Source: DYRB01 sp963709645 (GTDB lineage Bacteria; Pseudomonadota; Gammaproteobacteria; Chromatiales; Chromatiaceae). From it: a stretch of DNA of 64,000 nt. How positions within the stretch are numbered: position 1 is the first letter of the stretch; every line of letters starts with the position of its first letter. Made by a program: the position numbers and the translations under genes. The stretch is taken from assembly GCA_963709645.1 (NCBI GenBank), contig CAVPXP010000049.1:110026-174025 (forward strand), written 5' to 3'. Positions 16,589 to 25,600 of this stretch are shown here, piece by piece. The notes beneath the pieces are model-generated. The model was not told where the DNA came from, made no database searches, and saw only the letters and a program-made list of their open reading frames with translations.

Positions 16589-17686
16589 ATGCCTTACGCA
16601 GGTCTTTTCCCGGCGTGCCGATCCCCCTGGCCCGCAAGCACCGCCCCTGTCCGGGCCGTGGTCTCGATCACCGCCGGCCTGCTTGCCGCCTGGCTCAGCG
16701 CCTGCACCCCGCAGCCGGACCAGAGCTACGAGCGGGACATCTACGCCTTCGGCACCCTCAACCACCTGACCCTCTACGGTGTCGCCCCGGACCGGGCGGC
16801 TCAACTGGCGGACGAGGTGGACGCCCAGCTGCAACGTATGCACAGAGACTGGCATTCCTGGCACCCTAGCGAGCTGACGCGGCTCAATGACGCCATCGCC
16901 CGCGGCGAGCCCTTCCAGGTTACCCCGGAGCTTGCCGACCTCATCGCCTTGTCCCAGGAGACCTACCGCGGCAGCCGGGGCATGTTCAATCCTGCGGCCG
17001 GGCACCTTTTCGCCCTATGGGGCTTTCAGCAGGACGAGCCGCCCACCGGGCCGCCGCCTTCCAGCACGGATGTCGCCGCGGTGGTCGCGGAGCAGGCGAC
17101 CATGGACGACCTGGAGATCGACGGCTTGACCATCACCTCGCGCAACCCCCAGGTAGCCCTAGACTTCGGCGGCATTGCCAAGGGCTACGCCGGGCAGGCG
17201 ATCATGGTTGGGCTGCGCGCCCAGGGAGTCCACAACGCCATCTTCAACTCCGGCGGCGGACTCCAGGTGGTGGGCAGCCACGGCGACCGGTCCTGGCGCA
17301 TCGGCATCCGCGGCCCGGACGGCAGCGGCGTCCTGGGTGCGGTAGAGCTCGGCCCCCAGGAAGAGGCCATGCACACCTCCGGCAATTACGAGCGCTACCG
17401 AGAGTTCGACCACAAGCGCTATGCCCACATCATCGACCCCCGCACTGGGTTGCCCGCCGAGCACATCGCCTCGGCCAGCGTGATCCACCCCGACGGGGCC
17501 ACCGCCGATGCGGCCGCCACCGCCCTGGTCATCGCCGGACCCGACGGCTGGCAGGAGGTCGCCCATCGCATGGGCGTAACCCAGGCCATCCTGGTGGATG
17601 ACCAGGGGACCGTCTACATGACCCCCCAGATGCAGGCCCGCGTGCGCTTCGAGCAGCCCCCGGCCAAGTTGGTCATCGGCAACTAG
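16589..17686 (+). CDS. apbE: ApbE-family FAD:protein FMN transferase, lipoprotein
   Basis: 365 residues from the ATG at 16589. A signal peptide ends in a lipobox (AAWLSAC), so the protein is anchored at the outer face of the membrane. ApbE motifs: YAFGTLNHLTLYG, ALDFGGIAKGYAGQAI, NSGGGLQVVG, HIIDPRTGLPAEHIASASV and the Mg-binding TADAAATALVIAG. It covalently attaches FMN to threonine in target proteins such as NqrC/RnfG/NosR-type subunits. No obvious target is adjacent; the nos operon in this window lacks a NosR homologue. Confidence 0.92.
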   Translation: MPYAGLFPACRSPWPASTAPVRAVVSITAGLLAAWLSACTPQPDQSYERDIYAFGTLNHLTLYGVAPDRAAQLADEVDAQLQRMHRDWHSWHPSELTRLNDAIARGEPFQVTPELADLIALSQETYRGSRGMFNPAAGHLFALWGFQQDEPPTGPPPSSTDVAAVVAEQATMDDLEIDGLTITSRNPQVALDFGGIAKGYAGQAIMVGLRAQGVHNAIFNSGGGLQVVGSHGDRSWRIGIRGPDGSGVLGAVELGPQEEAMHTSGNYERYREFDHKRYAHIIDPRTGLPAEHIASASVIHPDGATADAAATALVIAGPDGWQEVAHRMGVTQAILVDDQGTVYMTPQMQARVRFEQPPAKLVIGN

Positions 17687-17822
17687 CCGCCTTACCCAGA
17701 CCCTGGGGAATGGCGGCCGCAGCTATACTGGTAACGCCCCAACCCGCAGGCGCTCTTCGAGGCCCTGAGGGGCAGGGCAACACCCGAACCCTCAAGAGCC
17801 CAGCCCCTATGGAGCAAACACC

Positions 17823-17957
17823 ATGACCAAAGAGCGCCACGCCACCAAAGAGGCAAAGAAGAAACCGGCGCACACCCTCAAGGAGAAGCGCGCCGCCAAG
17901 AAGGATAAGACCTCGTCCAAGGGATCCCTGGGCGGCGACAGGGCCTCCTCGAGCTAA
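17823..17957 (+). CDS. Small Lys/Ala-rich basic protein
   Basis: 44 residues: MTKERHATKEAKKKPAHTLK..., ending SLGGDRASSS. It is strongly basic in the first 33 residues (12 Lys, 3 Arg) and then Gly/Ser-rich. It resembles short Lys-rich proteins found in gammaproteobacteria next to stress genes, but I cannot assign a family. The ATG has a purine-rich upstream (GGAGCAAACACC). It stands alone between apbE and the convergent VWA gene. Confidence 0.55.
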   Translation: MTKERHATKEAKKKPAHTLKEKRAAKKDKTSSKGSLGGDRASSS

Positions 17958-18103
17958 CCGTCGCGCCGCCGTCGACCCGAGACCGGCGGTATCCGGTCCA
18001 CCCCCTACCCTGGACAACCCGCCGACCTACCCAGCATCCAGAGGGACAAGAGGCGGCGACGACGGAAGGCGCGATCCTTAGCCAGCCGCCCCGGCCCTGT
18101 ACC

Positions 18104-19315
18104 TCAATAGGCTGGCGCTGTAGCCCCGTAGCTCAAGCCCGCCGCCCCGGCCTGCTCCCGCACGGCCTCGAAGAGCTTGTGATCCAGGGACGCCGAGGCT
18201 CCGCCTTCCGCCTCGACCTTGTCCTTCAGATAGTGCGCCCGCTCGTCGGCCAGGTCCTGGATCTGAGACTTGATGGCGTCCCGCTTGGCGGCGGTCTGAC
18301 TCACCAGCGTCTGACGCTCCTCCAGGCTCATGGCCCGCATGGGCGCAGGCAGGGCCTCCGGGGCAACGGTCTTGAGGTCTACCCGGCCGCTGGCCACCGC
18401 GTCCACCAGCTCTTGCTTGCCGAGCAGATTGTCCTTGCCGGCCTCTGAGGCGTTGAAGGTCGCGCGCCTGGCCAGAGCCGCCGGGCTCGCGGCCGCCTTG
18501 GCCCGATCCGCCTCCTCGGATCTTTCCGCCTGGGCCTTCCGCTCAGCCTCGCTGCCGAAGTACAGGCGGGAGGAGTCGAGATCGGCGGCGAGCTTGGCCA
18601 GCCTGGCATCGAAGGGGGTGGCGATGGCGACGGCCCCGCCGGCCTGATCCACCTGGAAGCTCCGTCCGTCCCCCAACTGGGCGATCTGCTGCCACTCGCG
18701 GGTCGTCTCCCCCAGCGCACCGCATTGGACGGTGTTGACCCGAATGCCCCTGGCCTTGGCTGCTGCCAAAGTGACCGGGTATTTGACGTCGTCCTGGTAA
18801 TCCATATGGGGCGGGGCATCGCCCACCAGGAAGACGACCTTGTAGGCCTTGGCGTCCTGAGACCAGGAGACCCGATTGACGGCGTCGCTCAATGCCTGGT
18901 TGACCGCCTCGGGCCCGTCGCCTCCGCCGCCCGCCTGGAGCTGCATCAGTGCGGCGTACACGGAGTCTAGATCCGGGGTGAGGTCGACCACACGGGTGAC
19001 ATAGTCGTCGCCGCGGTCGCGATAGGCGACCAGGCCCATGCGGATGAGGGGGGTCGGCTGGGCGGCGGCCATGGTCGAGGCGATGGACCAGATCTTCTCC
19101 TTCGCTGCCTGGATCAGGCCGCCCATGCTGCCGGTCGTGTCCAAGGCAAAGACGACGTCAATCAGGGGGCGGCTGTTGCTCGCGGGGTCCGTCACGGGCA
19201 GTTGCGCGGCCGGATCCGGGATTGGACTCGTGCCGCGGCCCTCGATGACGGGGTAATAGGCCACCGCGGCGGCGGTGAGTCCGAACAGGGCAATGGCGAT
19301 CAGGTTGGTTTTCAT
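18104..19315 (-). CDS. VWA-domain secreted protein
   Basis: 403 residues from the ATG at 19315 (MKTNLIAIALFGLTAAAVAY), with a signal peptide or N-terminal anchor. A von Willebrand factor A domain covers ~50-240; its MIDAS is DTTGSMGG with DAPPHMDY downstream. The rest is Ala/Glu/Lys-rich and helical (AERKAQAERSEEADRAKAAA). It is the last gene of a three-gene unit with a membrane protein and a PspA-like protein, so an envelope-stress role is plausible. The next gene upstream ends 31 bp away. Confidence 0.8.
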   Translation of the reverse strand: MKTNLIAIALFGLTAAAVAYYPVIEGRGTSPIPDPAAQLPVTDPASNSRPLIDVVFALDTTGSMGGLIQAAKEKIWSIASTMAAAQPTPLIRMGLVAYRDRGDDYVTRVVDLTPDLDSVYAALMQLQAGGGGDGPEAVNQALSDAVNRVSWSQDAKAYKVVFLVGDAPPHMDYQDDVKYPVTLAAAKARGIRVNTVQCGALGETTREWQQIAQLGDGRSFQVDQAGGAVAIATPFDARLAKLAADLDSSRLYFGSEAERKAQAERSEEADRAKAAASPAALARRATFNASEAGKDNLLGKQELVDAVASGRVDLKTVAPEALPAPMRAMSLEERQTLVSQTAAKRDAIKSQIQDLADERAHYLKDKVEAEGGASASLDHKLFEAVREQAGAAGLSYGATAPAY

Positions 19316-19346
19316 GGTGTTTCTCCACAAGTCAGTTATTGGACGG

Positions 19347-19907
19347 TTAAGCGGCGTGGATCCGCCGCAGGGCGGTCTCGGCCCCGCGGTGGGCGCGCTC
19401 GAAGGCATCATCAGGGTCACGGATCTCTGCGGCCTTGCCGCGCCCGAGGTCGGCGGGGATGAGCCCGAACAGGGCCTGGACGAGCAGCAGGGACCAGACG
19501 GCGAGGAACAGGCTGCCGCTCTGAGCCAGGGCCCAAACCCCCGCGGCCAGGCCGAGCAGGGTGAGCCCCAGGTCCCCCAGGGCCGCCACCAGGCCACCGT
19601 GGAAGTACAGGGAGCGGACCAGCCAGGCCATGCCGGCGTGGAGCAGGACGAAGGTGGGCAGCGGAAGGTGCAGGGTCAGGGCCAGGGCGCTGGCCAGGGC
19701 CCACGCGAGGACGGCGCTGACCCGTCCGACCTTGGAACGGCTGCGCCCGAGGAGGTAGATGAGGTAGCCGAAGGCGACGACGGCAACCACCCACCGCAAG
19801 GCCGAAATCGACGGCAAGGCTAGGGAGAGGGCGGCGAACAGGGCGCCGGCGGCCAAACTCGCGGCCAGAGCCACCAGGGCCCCTTCGAGGAAGCTGGGGC
19901 GCGTCAT
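19347..19907 (-). CDS. Multi-spanning membrane protein of the PspA-like operon
   Basis: 186 residues with about six hydrophobic helices (GALVALAASLAAGALFAAL; WVVAVVAFGYLIYLLG; LAWALASALALTLHLPLP; WSLLLVQALFGLIPADL) and a short charged cytoplasmic tail. No family recognised. Its start overlaps the stop of the PspA-like gene by 4 bp (ATGA), showing translational coupling. Confidence 0.75.
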   Translation of the reverse strand: MTRPSFLEGALVALAASLAAGALFAALSLALPSISALRWVVAVVAFGYLIYLLGRSRSKVGRVSAVLAWALASALALTLHLPLPTFVLLHAGMAWLVRSLYFHGGLVAALGDLGLTLLGLAAGVWALAQSGSLFLAVWSLLLVQALFGLIPADLGRGKAAEIRDPDDAFERAHRGAETALRRIHAA

Positions 19908-20467
19908 GACTGCGCCCCCCTGTCGATCGGCCGGGACTGCTTGGCCGCGAGCAAGGCCAGCTCCACGTCGGCCGCCTCGACACCGGCATGTGCACCAAGT
20001 CCCAGGTCCTCCCAGGGCCGGGTTTGGTGCGCCGCGGGGTCCGGCTCGGCCAGGACCTCGGCTTTCTGGCGCATGGCCTCCAGGCGAGACCTATCCTCGC
20101 GCACCCGCGCCGCCAGCTCCGTGTGCGCCGCCTCCAGCTCCGAGCGGCGGCGGATCAGGGCCTTGAGGGCCCGCTCGGCCTCCAGGCGGCGGCGGATGAC
20201 GGCGCGGGCCAGCCCGTCCTGCCCGGCCTCTAGGCTGGCGACGAGCTGGGCCTCGGCAGCCTCGATGGTCTCGCGCAGGTCAGAGGCGCGGGTCGCCGAC
20301 TGGACCAATGCCTGGTCCAGGAGCTTGAGGCGATGCTCGTCGCGCCCCTGGGCCTCCTCCATCTCCCGCAGGGCTTGCCGCAGTAGGGTCTCGGGTTCCT
20401 CCAGCCGGTCCAGGACCGCGTGGAGATCGGCGCGAAAGAGTCGCGCCACTCGGGTGATCAGTGCCAT
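19904..20467 (-). CDS. PspA/IM30-family coiled-coil protein
   Basis: 187 residues, a little shorter than E. coli PspA. It opens with an amphipathic MALITRVARLFRADLHAVLDR, the membrane-binding helix of the family, followed by long heptad-rich coiled coil (EEPETLLRQALREMEEAQ; RRRLEAERALKALIRRRSEL). PspA proteins stabilise damaged membranes. It heads a minus-strand operon with a membrane protein and a VWA protein, and diverges from the HtrA protease gene; both sides fit envelope stress. Confidence 0.85.
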   Translation of the reverse strand: MALITRVARLFRADLHAVLDRLEEPETLLRQALREMEEAQGRDEHRLKLLDQALVQSATRASDLRETIEAAEAQLVASLEAGQDGLARAVIRRRLEAERALKALIRRRSELEAAHTELAARVREDRSRLEAMRQKAEVLAEPDPAAHQTRPWEDLGLGAHAGVEAADVELALLAAKQSRPIDRGAQS

Positions 20468-20731
20468 GTCGGGCCTCCTCTGACGGGTTTGCGAAGCTGC
20501 AATGCCAGTCTAGGGAGGCGGCCTTGAGGCGCGTAGACAGGTCTCAGTAAAAGCTTGGCGACGAGGTTTACCGGAAATTTACAAAGGGCCCCGGGCCTAG
20601 GGTGCGTTACCAAAATTTAAGGGGCCGTTAAGGCCCCGGCAATCGACTCGTCCCCATACTCCCTAACGTCATCAGGGGGCGAGCGCCCAGTGCGCTCACC
20701 CTGCCTTGCAACCCGACATAGGAATCGATCC

Positions 20732-22258
20732 ATGAACGAAAGCAGTCGCACGCGCCAGCCGGTGCGTCCAGCCCCGGCCGTTCGTTTCCAGCCTTCCCCC
20801 CGCACCCTGCTCGCAGGTGCGGTCGCCCTCGCCCTGGCCAGCGGGGGCATGGTCCTGGCCCAGGTCAATAGCGTCAGCACTGCTCCAGGCCAATATCAGG
20901 CCCAGGCGCCGGCCATGCCGAGCTTTGCCGACGTGGCCGAGCGGGTGACGCCCGCGGTCGTCAACGTGATGGTGGTCGGCGACGGCATCGGCTCCGCCGA
21001 GGTACAGGGGATGCCCGAACTGCCCGACGGCGCGCCCACGCAAGAGTTCTTCCACCACTTCTTCCAGCAACCCGGCCCATCGGGGCCACACCATACCCAT
21101 GGGGTGGGCTCGGGCTTCCTGGTCGACGCCGACGGCTACATCGTGACCAACAACCACGTGATCGACGGAGCCGACGAGGTCAGGGTCACGCTGCAAGACG
21201 GCGCCAAGTTCAAGGCGCAGGTGGTCGGTCGGGACGGCAAGACCGACCTGGCCCTGCTCAAGATCGACGCCGGCCGGGCTCTGCCCTATGTGGCGCTCGC
21301 CGACTCGGCCAAGACGCGGGTCGGCGACTGGGTGTTGGCGGTGGGCAACCCCTTCGGGCTGGGCGGGTCCGTCAATGCAGGGATCGTCTCCGCCCAGGGC
21401 CGCGACATCAACTCCGGGCCCTATGACAATTACATCCAGATCGACGCCCCGATCAACCGCGGCAACTCGGGCGGCCCTCTGTTCGACGCCCAGGGTCGGG
21501 TGATCGGGGTCAACACCGCCATCTACTCGCCTACCGGCGGCAACGTCGGCATTGGCTTCGCCATCCCGGCGGACACGGTGCGCAATGTGGTTGCCTCCCT
21601 GCGGACGGACGGGCGGGTGCAGCGGGGTTGGCTCGGGGTGGAAATCCAGCCCGTCACCGAAGAGCTGGCGGCGGCGCTACGGCTTAGGGAGGCCACCGGC
21701 GTACTGGTCGCGGGTCTGGTCCCGGATGGACCCGCGGCCCAGATGGACCTCAAGCCCGGCGACGTGATCCTGAGCGCAGGGGGCCAGGCCATCAAGGACT
21801 ACAGGGATCTGCCCAAGCTGGTGGCAGCGACCAAGGCCGGTACCCCGCTGAGCCTGGAGATCATGCGCAGCGGCGAGCCACTCCAGATCGAGGTCGAGGT
21901 CGGCGCCATGCCCGACGACCGCAAGCTTGCCGACCGGGCGCCGGACCCTTCGGCCGGGGTCCGGCCACGCCTTGGACTCTACCTGGCCCCCTTGACTCCT
22001 GAGTTGCGGCGCGAGCAGGGTCTGGACGCCAGTACCAGCGGCGTCCTGGTGGCGAAGGTGGAGCCCGACAGCCCCGCCGACCGTGCAGGAATCGAACCCG
22101 GGACCCTAATTTCCATGGTCGGCGCCGAGCCGGTCAACACGCCGCAGGAGGTGATCACGGCGGTGCGCAAGGCCGCCAGGGATAAACAGGAGTCGGTGCT
22201 GCTGCGCATCCAGAAGGACGGCAACCCCCTGTTCGTCGCGGTGCCCTTCGCGGCCTGA
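20732..22258 (+). CDS. DegP/HtrA-family periplasmic serine protease with two PDZ domains
   Basis: 508 residues from the ATG at 20732. An N-terminal signal/anchor (LLAGAVALALASGGMVLAQ) is followed by a trypsin-like domain with the catalytic His in TNNHVIDG, Asp in GKTDLALLK and Ser in NRGNSGGPLF. Two PDZ domains follow (GWLGVEIQPVTEEL...; PRLGLYLAPLTPEL...). It degrades or refolds misfolded envelope proteins. It is divergent from the PspA-like operon and ends 17 bp before a strong hairpin. Confidence 0.95.
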   Translation: MNESSRTRQPVRPAPAVRFQPSPRTLLAGAVALALASGGMVLAQVNSVSTAPGQYQAQAPAMPSFADVAERVTPAVVNVMVVGDGIGSAEVQGMPELPDGAPTQEFFHHFFQQPGPSGPHHTHGVGSGFLVDADGYIVTNNHVIDGADEVRVTLQDGAKFKAQVVGRDGKTDLALLKIDAGRALPYVALADSAKTRVGDWVLAVGNPFGLGGSVNAGIVSAQGRDINSGPYDNYIQIDAPINRGNSGGPLFDAQGRVIGVNTAIYSPTGGNVGIGFAIPADTVRNVVASLRTDGRVQRGWLGVEIQPVTEELAAALRLREATGVLVAGLVPDGPAAQMDLKPGDVILSAGGQAIKDYRDLPKLVAATKAGTPLSLEIMRSGEPLQIEVEVGAMPDDRKLADRAPDPSAGVRPRLGLYLAPLTPELRREQGLDASTSGVLVAKVEPDSPADRAGIEPGTLISMVGAEPVNTPQEVITAVRKAARDKQESVLLRIQKDGNPLFVAVPFAA

Positions 22259-22275
22259 GGCGCCGCAGACCGGAA

Positions 22276-22298
22276 GCCCCGGAGAACTCCTCCGGGGC
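22276..22298 (+). terminator. Strong hairpin after the HtrA gene
   Basis: GCCCCGGAG, 5-base loop AACTC, CTCCGGGGC: a perfect 9-bp stem beginning 18 bp after the stop codon. There is no U tract after it, so it may act as an mRNA 3'-end stabiliser or need Rho. Confidence 0.6.
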
Positions 22299-22479
22299 AA
22301 AGGTGGCGATCCCTACAGCACAGGTTGCTGAGCAGCGGCAAAACGGGTGCCCCCTGCGGGATGCCGCGCTGGGTGTCCTGCGCCTAGGTCCGTGTCCTCT
22401 TCGACCGGCGCCACGAGCCACTGCTTGACTCAGTGCCGAGACCTGGCGAGCGCTGAAATGCCGCGCCACCTTTGGTAGC

Positions 22480-22557
22480 AGCTCGGCACGGGGCTTCGAT
22501 CTGCGCCTGCTTGACATCCTGCTTCCCGGAGTGGACGGTTTCGAGGTAACCCGATGA
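22480..22557 (+). pseudogene. Remnant of a response-regulator receiver domain
   Basis: The stretch translates to SSARGFDLRLLDILLPGVDG FEVTR followed by a stop at 22555. It holds the phosphoacceptor-Asp region of CheY-like receivers (LLDILLPGVDGFEV is the canonical L-D-x-x-L-P-x-x-D-G block). No start or flanking receiver sequence is recognisable in any frame, and the rest of the 370-bp gap (22259-22627) holds nothing else I can name. It is a small relic of a deleted two-component gene. Confidence 0.6.
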
Positions 22558-22627
22558 TGTCCCGGCGACGGCCGGTTAGGCTTCGCCAACCGGACCCCCG
22601 CCTACAACGCCATGCGAGCCCACCTCG

Positions 22628-25600
22628 ATGCCACCTACAGCGCGCCTCGCCCTCGCCCTAGCCGTGCTCCTTGCCGCTTGTTCTGAGGCTCCCCAGGCCC
22701 CGGTACCCTCTCGGGGTCCGGACCAGGCGCGGACCGCAGACCAAGCCCAGCCCCTAACCATTGGGGATCAAACTACCCCGGCGGCGCTGGACGCCGCCGC
22801 CATCGCCGAGAACAACCGTGGCGTCGGGCTCATGGGGCGCTTCGATTACGCACCCGCACGGGAGGCGTTCGCCGCGTTGGTCGAGGCCCACCCGGAGGAC
22901 ACGGACTTGGCGGTCAACCTGGCCATCGCCACCCTCAACCGCCAGCAGGAGGGCGACGAGGCCGCGGCCCTGACCCTGGTCGAGACCGTCATTGCCCGCG
23001 ATCCGGGCCAGCTGCGGGCCCAGTATGTCGCTGGTCTGCTGCGCCTCTACCTCTCCTCCCCCGCGGGGGCGGTGGCTCACTTTCGAGCTGTTGCAGAAGG
23101 CGATTCGACCGATGCCTATGCCGCCTATTACCTGGGCCAGTGTCTAGCCCAGCAGGGCGACCAGGGTCAGGCCCTGGCCTGGTACCGCAAGGCCCTGACT
23201 CTGGACCCCTATCTCCGCAGCGCCTATTACGGGGCCTTCCAGGCCGAGCAGCGCCTCGGGCGGCGCGACGATGCGCGCACCCTGATGGAGACCTACCAGC
23301 GCCTGGCCAACAATCCCCAGGCCAGACTCGCGGAATTCAAGTACACCCGGATGGGGCCCAAGGCCGAGGCCCTGGCCTTGGGCGAGACAAGGCCGACCCC
23401 CGCCACCCTGCCGCCGGGGCCCATCTTGGCGGAGCCGCGGCCGATGGCAGCGGAGGGTGCTCAGGACCTCGTCTGGCCGGCCCCCGGACTCAGGCCCCTT
23501 GGGGTCTCGGTGGTAGATCTGAACGGGGACGACCAACCGGATCTTTTCGTTCCCGGAGTGGGTCCGACGGGCGGGACGCTGGTCCTGCAGGCAACGCCGG
23601 GCGGCGGGCTCCGACTGGAAGCCGGGCACCCACTGGCCGCGGTCACCGCCGTCAATGCCGCCCTTTGGGGGGACTACGACAACGACGGGCTGACCGACGT
23701 CTATCTCGCCCGGCGCGGCCCCAACCAACTCTGGCGGCAGTCCCAGCCGGGCGTCTGGGAGGACGTCACGGACGCTACCGGGACCGCAGCGGGAGCGGCC
23801 GATACCCTGGACGGGGCCTTCCTCGACGCCGACCACGATGGCGACCTGGACCTTTTCCTGGTCAACGCGGACAGCCCCAACGAGCTGCTCAACAACAACC
23901 TCGACGGGACCTTTCGGCCCTTGGCGACAGACCAGGGCATCGCAGGACCCCCGGGCGGCGGCGGGCGTCAGGTCCTGCCGGTCGACCTGGACGCGGACCG
24001 GGACACGGACCTGATCGTGATCGGGGCAAGCCCACCGCACCAGGCCTGGCTGAACGACCGGCTGTGGGCCTATCGCCCCGCCGAGGGGCTGGATGCCTTC
24101 CTTGCTGTACCTATGCTCGCCGCCTTGGCCGCAGACCTGGACGCCGACGGGGCCGCCGAGCTCTACGGTCTAGACCCCGACGGGCGGCTCCGCCGCTGGC
24201 GCCGCGACCCCTCCGGGTCCTTTGTCGCTCAGGACATGGCGATTGTCGGGGCCGCCGCCGGGGCCCCCTGGGCACAGCTCGCCCTGGCCGATATGGACGG
24301 GGACGGGACCCTGGACCTAATCGCCTCCGGACCCTGGGGCTGGCGCGCCTTCAGCGCGGAGGGGCGCGAACTCGCCACAGCCCGGGTCGAGGCCGACGCT
24401 GCCCTGACCTTTGTCGCCCCGCTGTTGCTGGACCCCGCGGTGGGTCCCGCACTCGTCGGGCTGACAGGCGCAGGTCCCGTCCTGTGGCCGCCAGGGCCCG
24501 GACGCGGGCGCTACGTCTCGATGAGCCTGAGCGGCATGGCCGACGCGGCACGCGCGATGCGCTCCAATGCCTCGGGCGTTGGGACCGGGGTCGCCCTGCG
24601 GGTCGGGTCGCGCTGGGGGATCGCCTCGACGCTCCGCCCGCGCTCCGGCCCGGGGCAGGATCTCCAGCCCCTTTCCCTCGGGATCGGCAACGCCGCCCAG
24701 GCAGATTTTGCCGCCATCGACTGGTCCGACGGGGTCTTCCAGAGCGAGCTGGCCCTGGCCCCGGGCCAGGTCCACCGGGTGGTCGAGACCCAACGCCAGC
24801 TCTCCAGCTGCCCCGTCCTCTTCGCCTGGGACGGCTCGCGCTACGCCTTCGTCAGCGACCTGCTCGGGGTTGGGGGCCTGGGCTACGCCGTGGCGCCAGG
24901 GGAATACGCCCCGGCCCGGCCCTGGGAGTACCTGCTTCTGCCCAAAGGGCTGGCCCAGCCGCTGGACGGGCGCTACCGGCTCAAGCTCACCGAGCCCATG
25001 GAGGAGGCCGCCTACCTTGACGCCGCCCGCCTGACCGTCTGGGACCTGCCGCCGGGCTGGCAGATAGTCCTGGACGAGCGCATGGGCATCTCCGCACCCG
25101 AGCCAACCGGCGAGCCGCGCTTCTATCGCACCGAGACCCTGCCGCAGCAGGTGCTGGACCAGGACGAACGGGATGTCACCGAGGCGCTCGCCCGAGCCGA
25201 TGGAGAGGCCGCGGACCCGGGTCCGCTGGACCGGCGCTTCATCGGGCGCCTGGCCGCGGAGCAGGTCCTGACCCTGACCTTCGCCGCGCCCCTGGACGAC
25301 TCATTGCGAAGCAATAGTCCCCAGAGGACGGAGAAGCCAGGCGGAGATGCCGGGCCTGGCGAGCTACTCCTGGTAGCCGACGGTTGGGTCGAGTACCCCT
25401 ACTCCCAGACCAGCTTCGCCGCCTGGCAGGCCGGCGCGAGCTACGAGGCCCCGAGTCTGGAGGCCCGCGGGGCGGACGGCGTCTGGCGGCGAGTCCTGAC
25501 CCAGTTCGGCTACCCTGCCGGGATGCCCAGGCGCATGTCCATTCCCCTTCCGGACCTGCCCCCCGGGACCGATGCCCTGCGCCTGCGCGGCAACTTGGAG

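Noticed and set aside
20468..20731. sigma54 promoter for the PspA-like operon
   Set aside because: A TGGCAT...CGCA sequence exists on the minus strand, but the GG and GC elements are two bases too far apart for a -24/-12 promoter.
22080..22108. tRNA-like T-arm sequence (GCAGGAATCGAACCCGGGACC)
   Set aside because: It looks like the 3' half of a tRNA on the minus strand, but it is in-frame coding sequence for the PDZ segment RAGIEPGTLI of the HtrA protease, and no acceptor or anticodon arm can be drawn.
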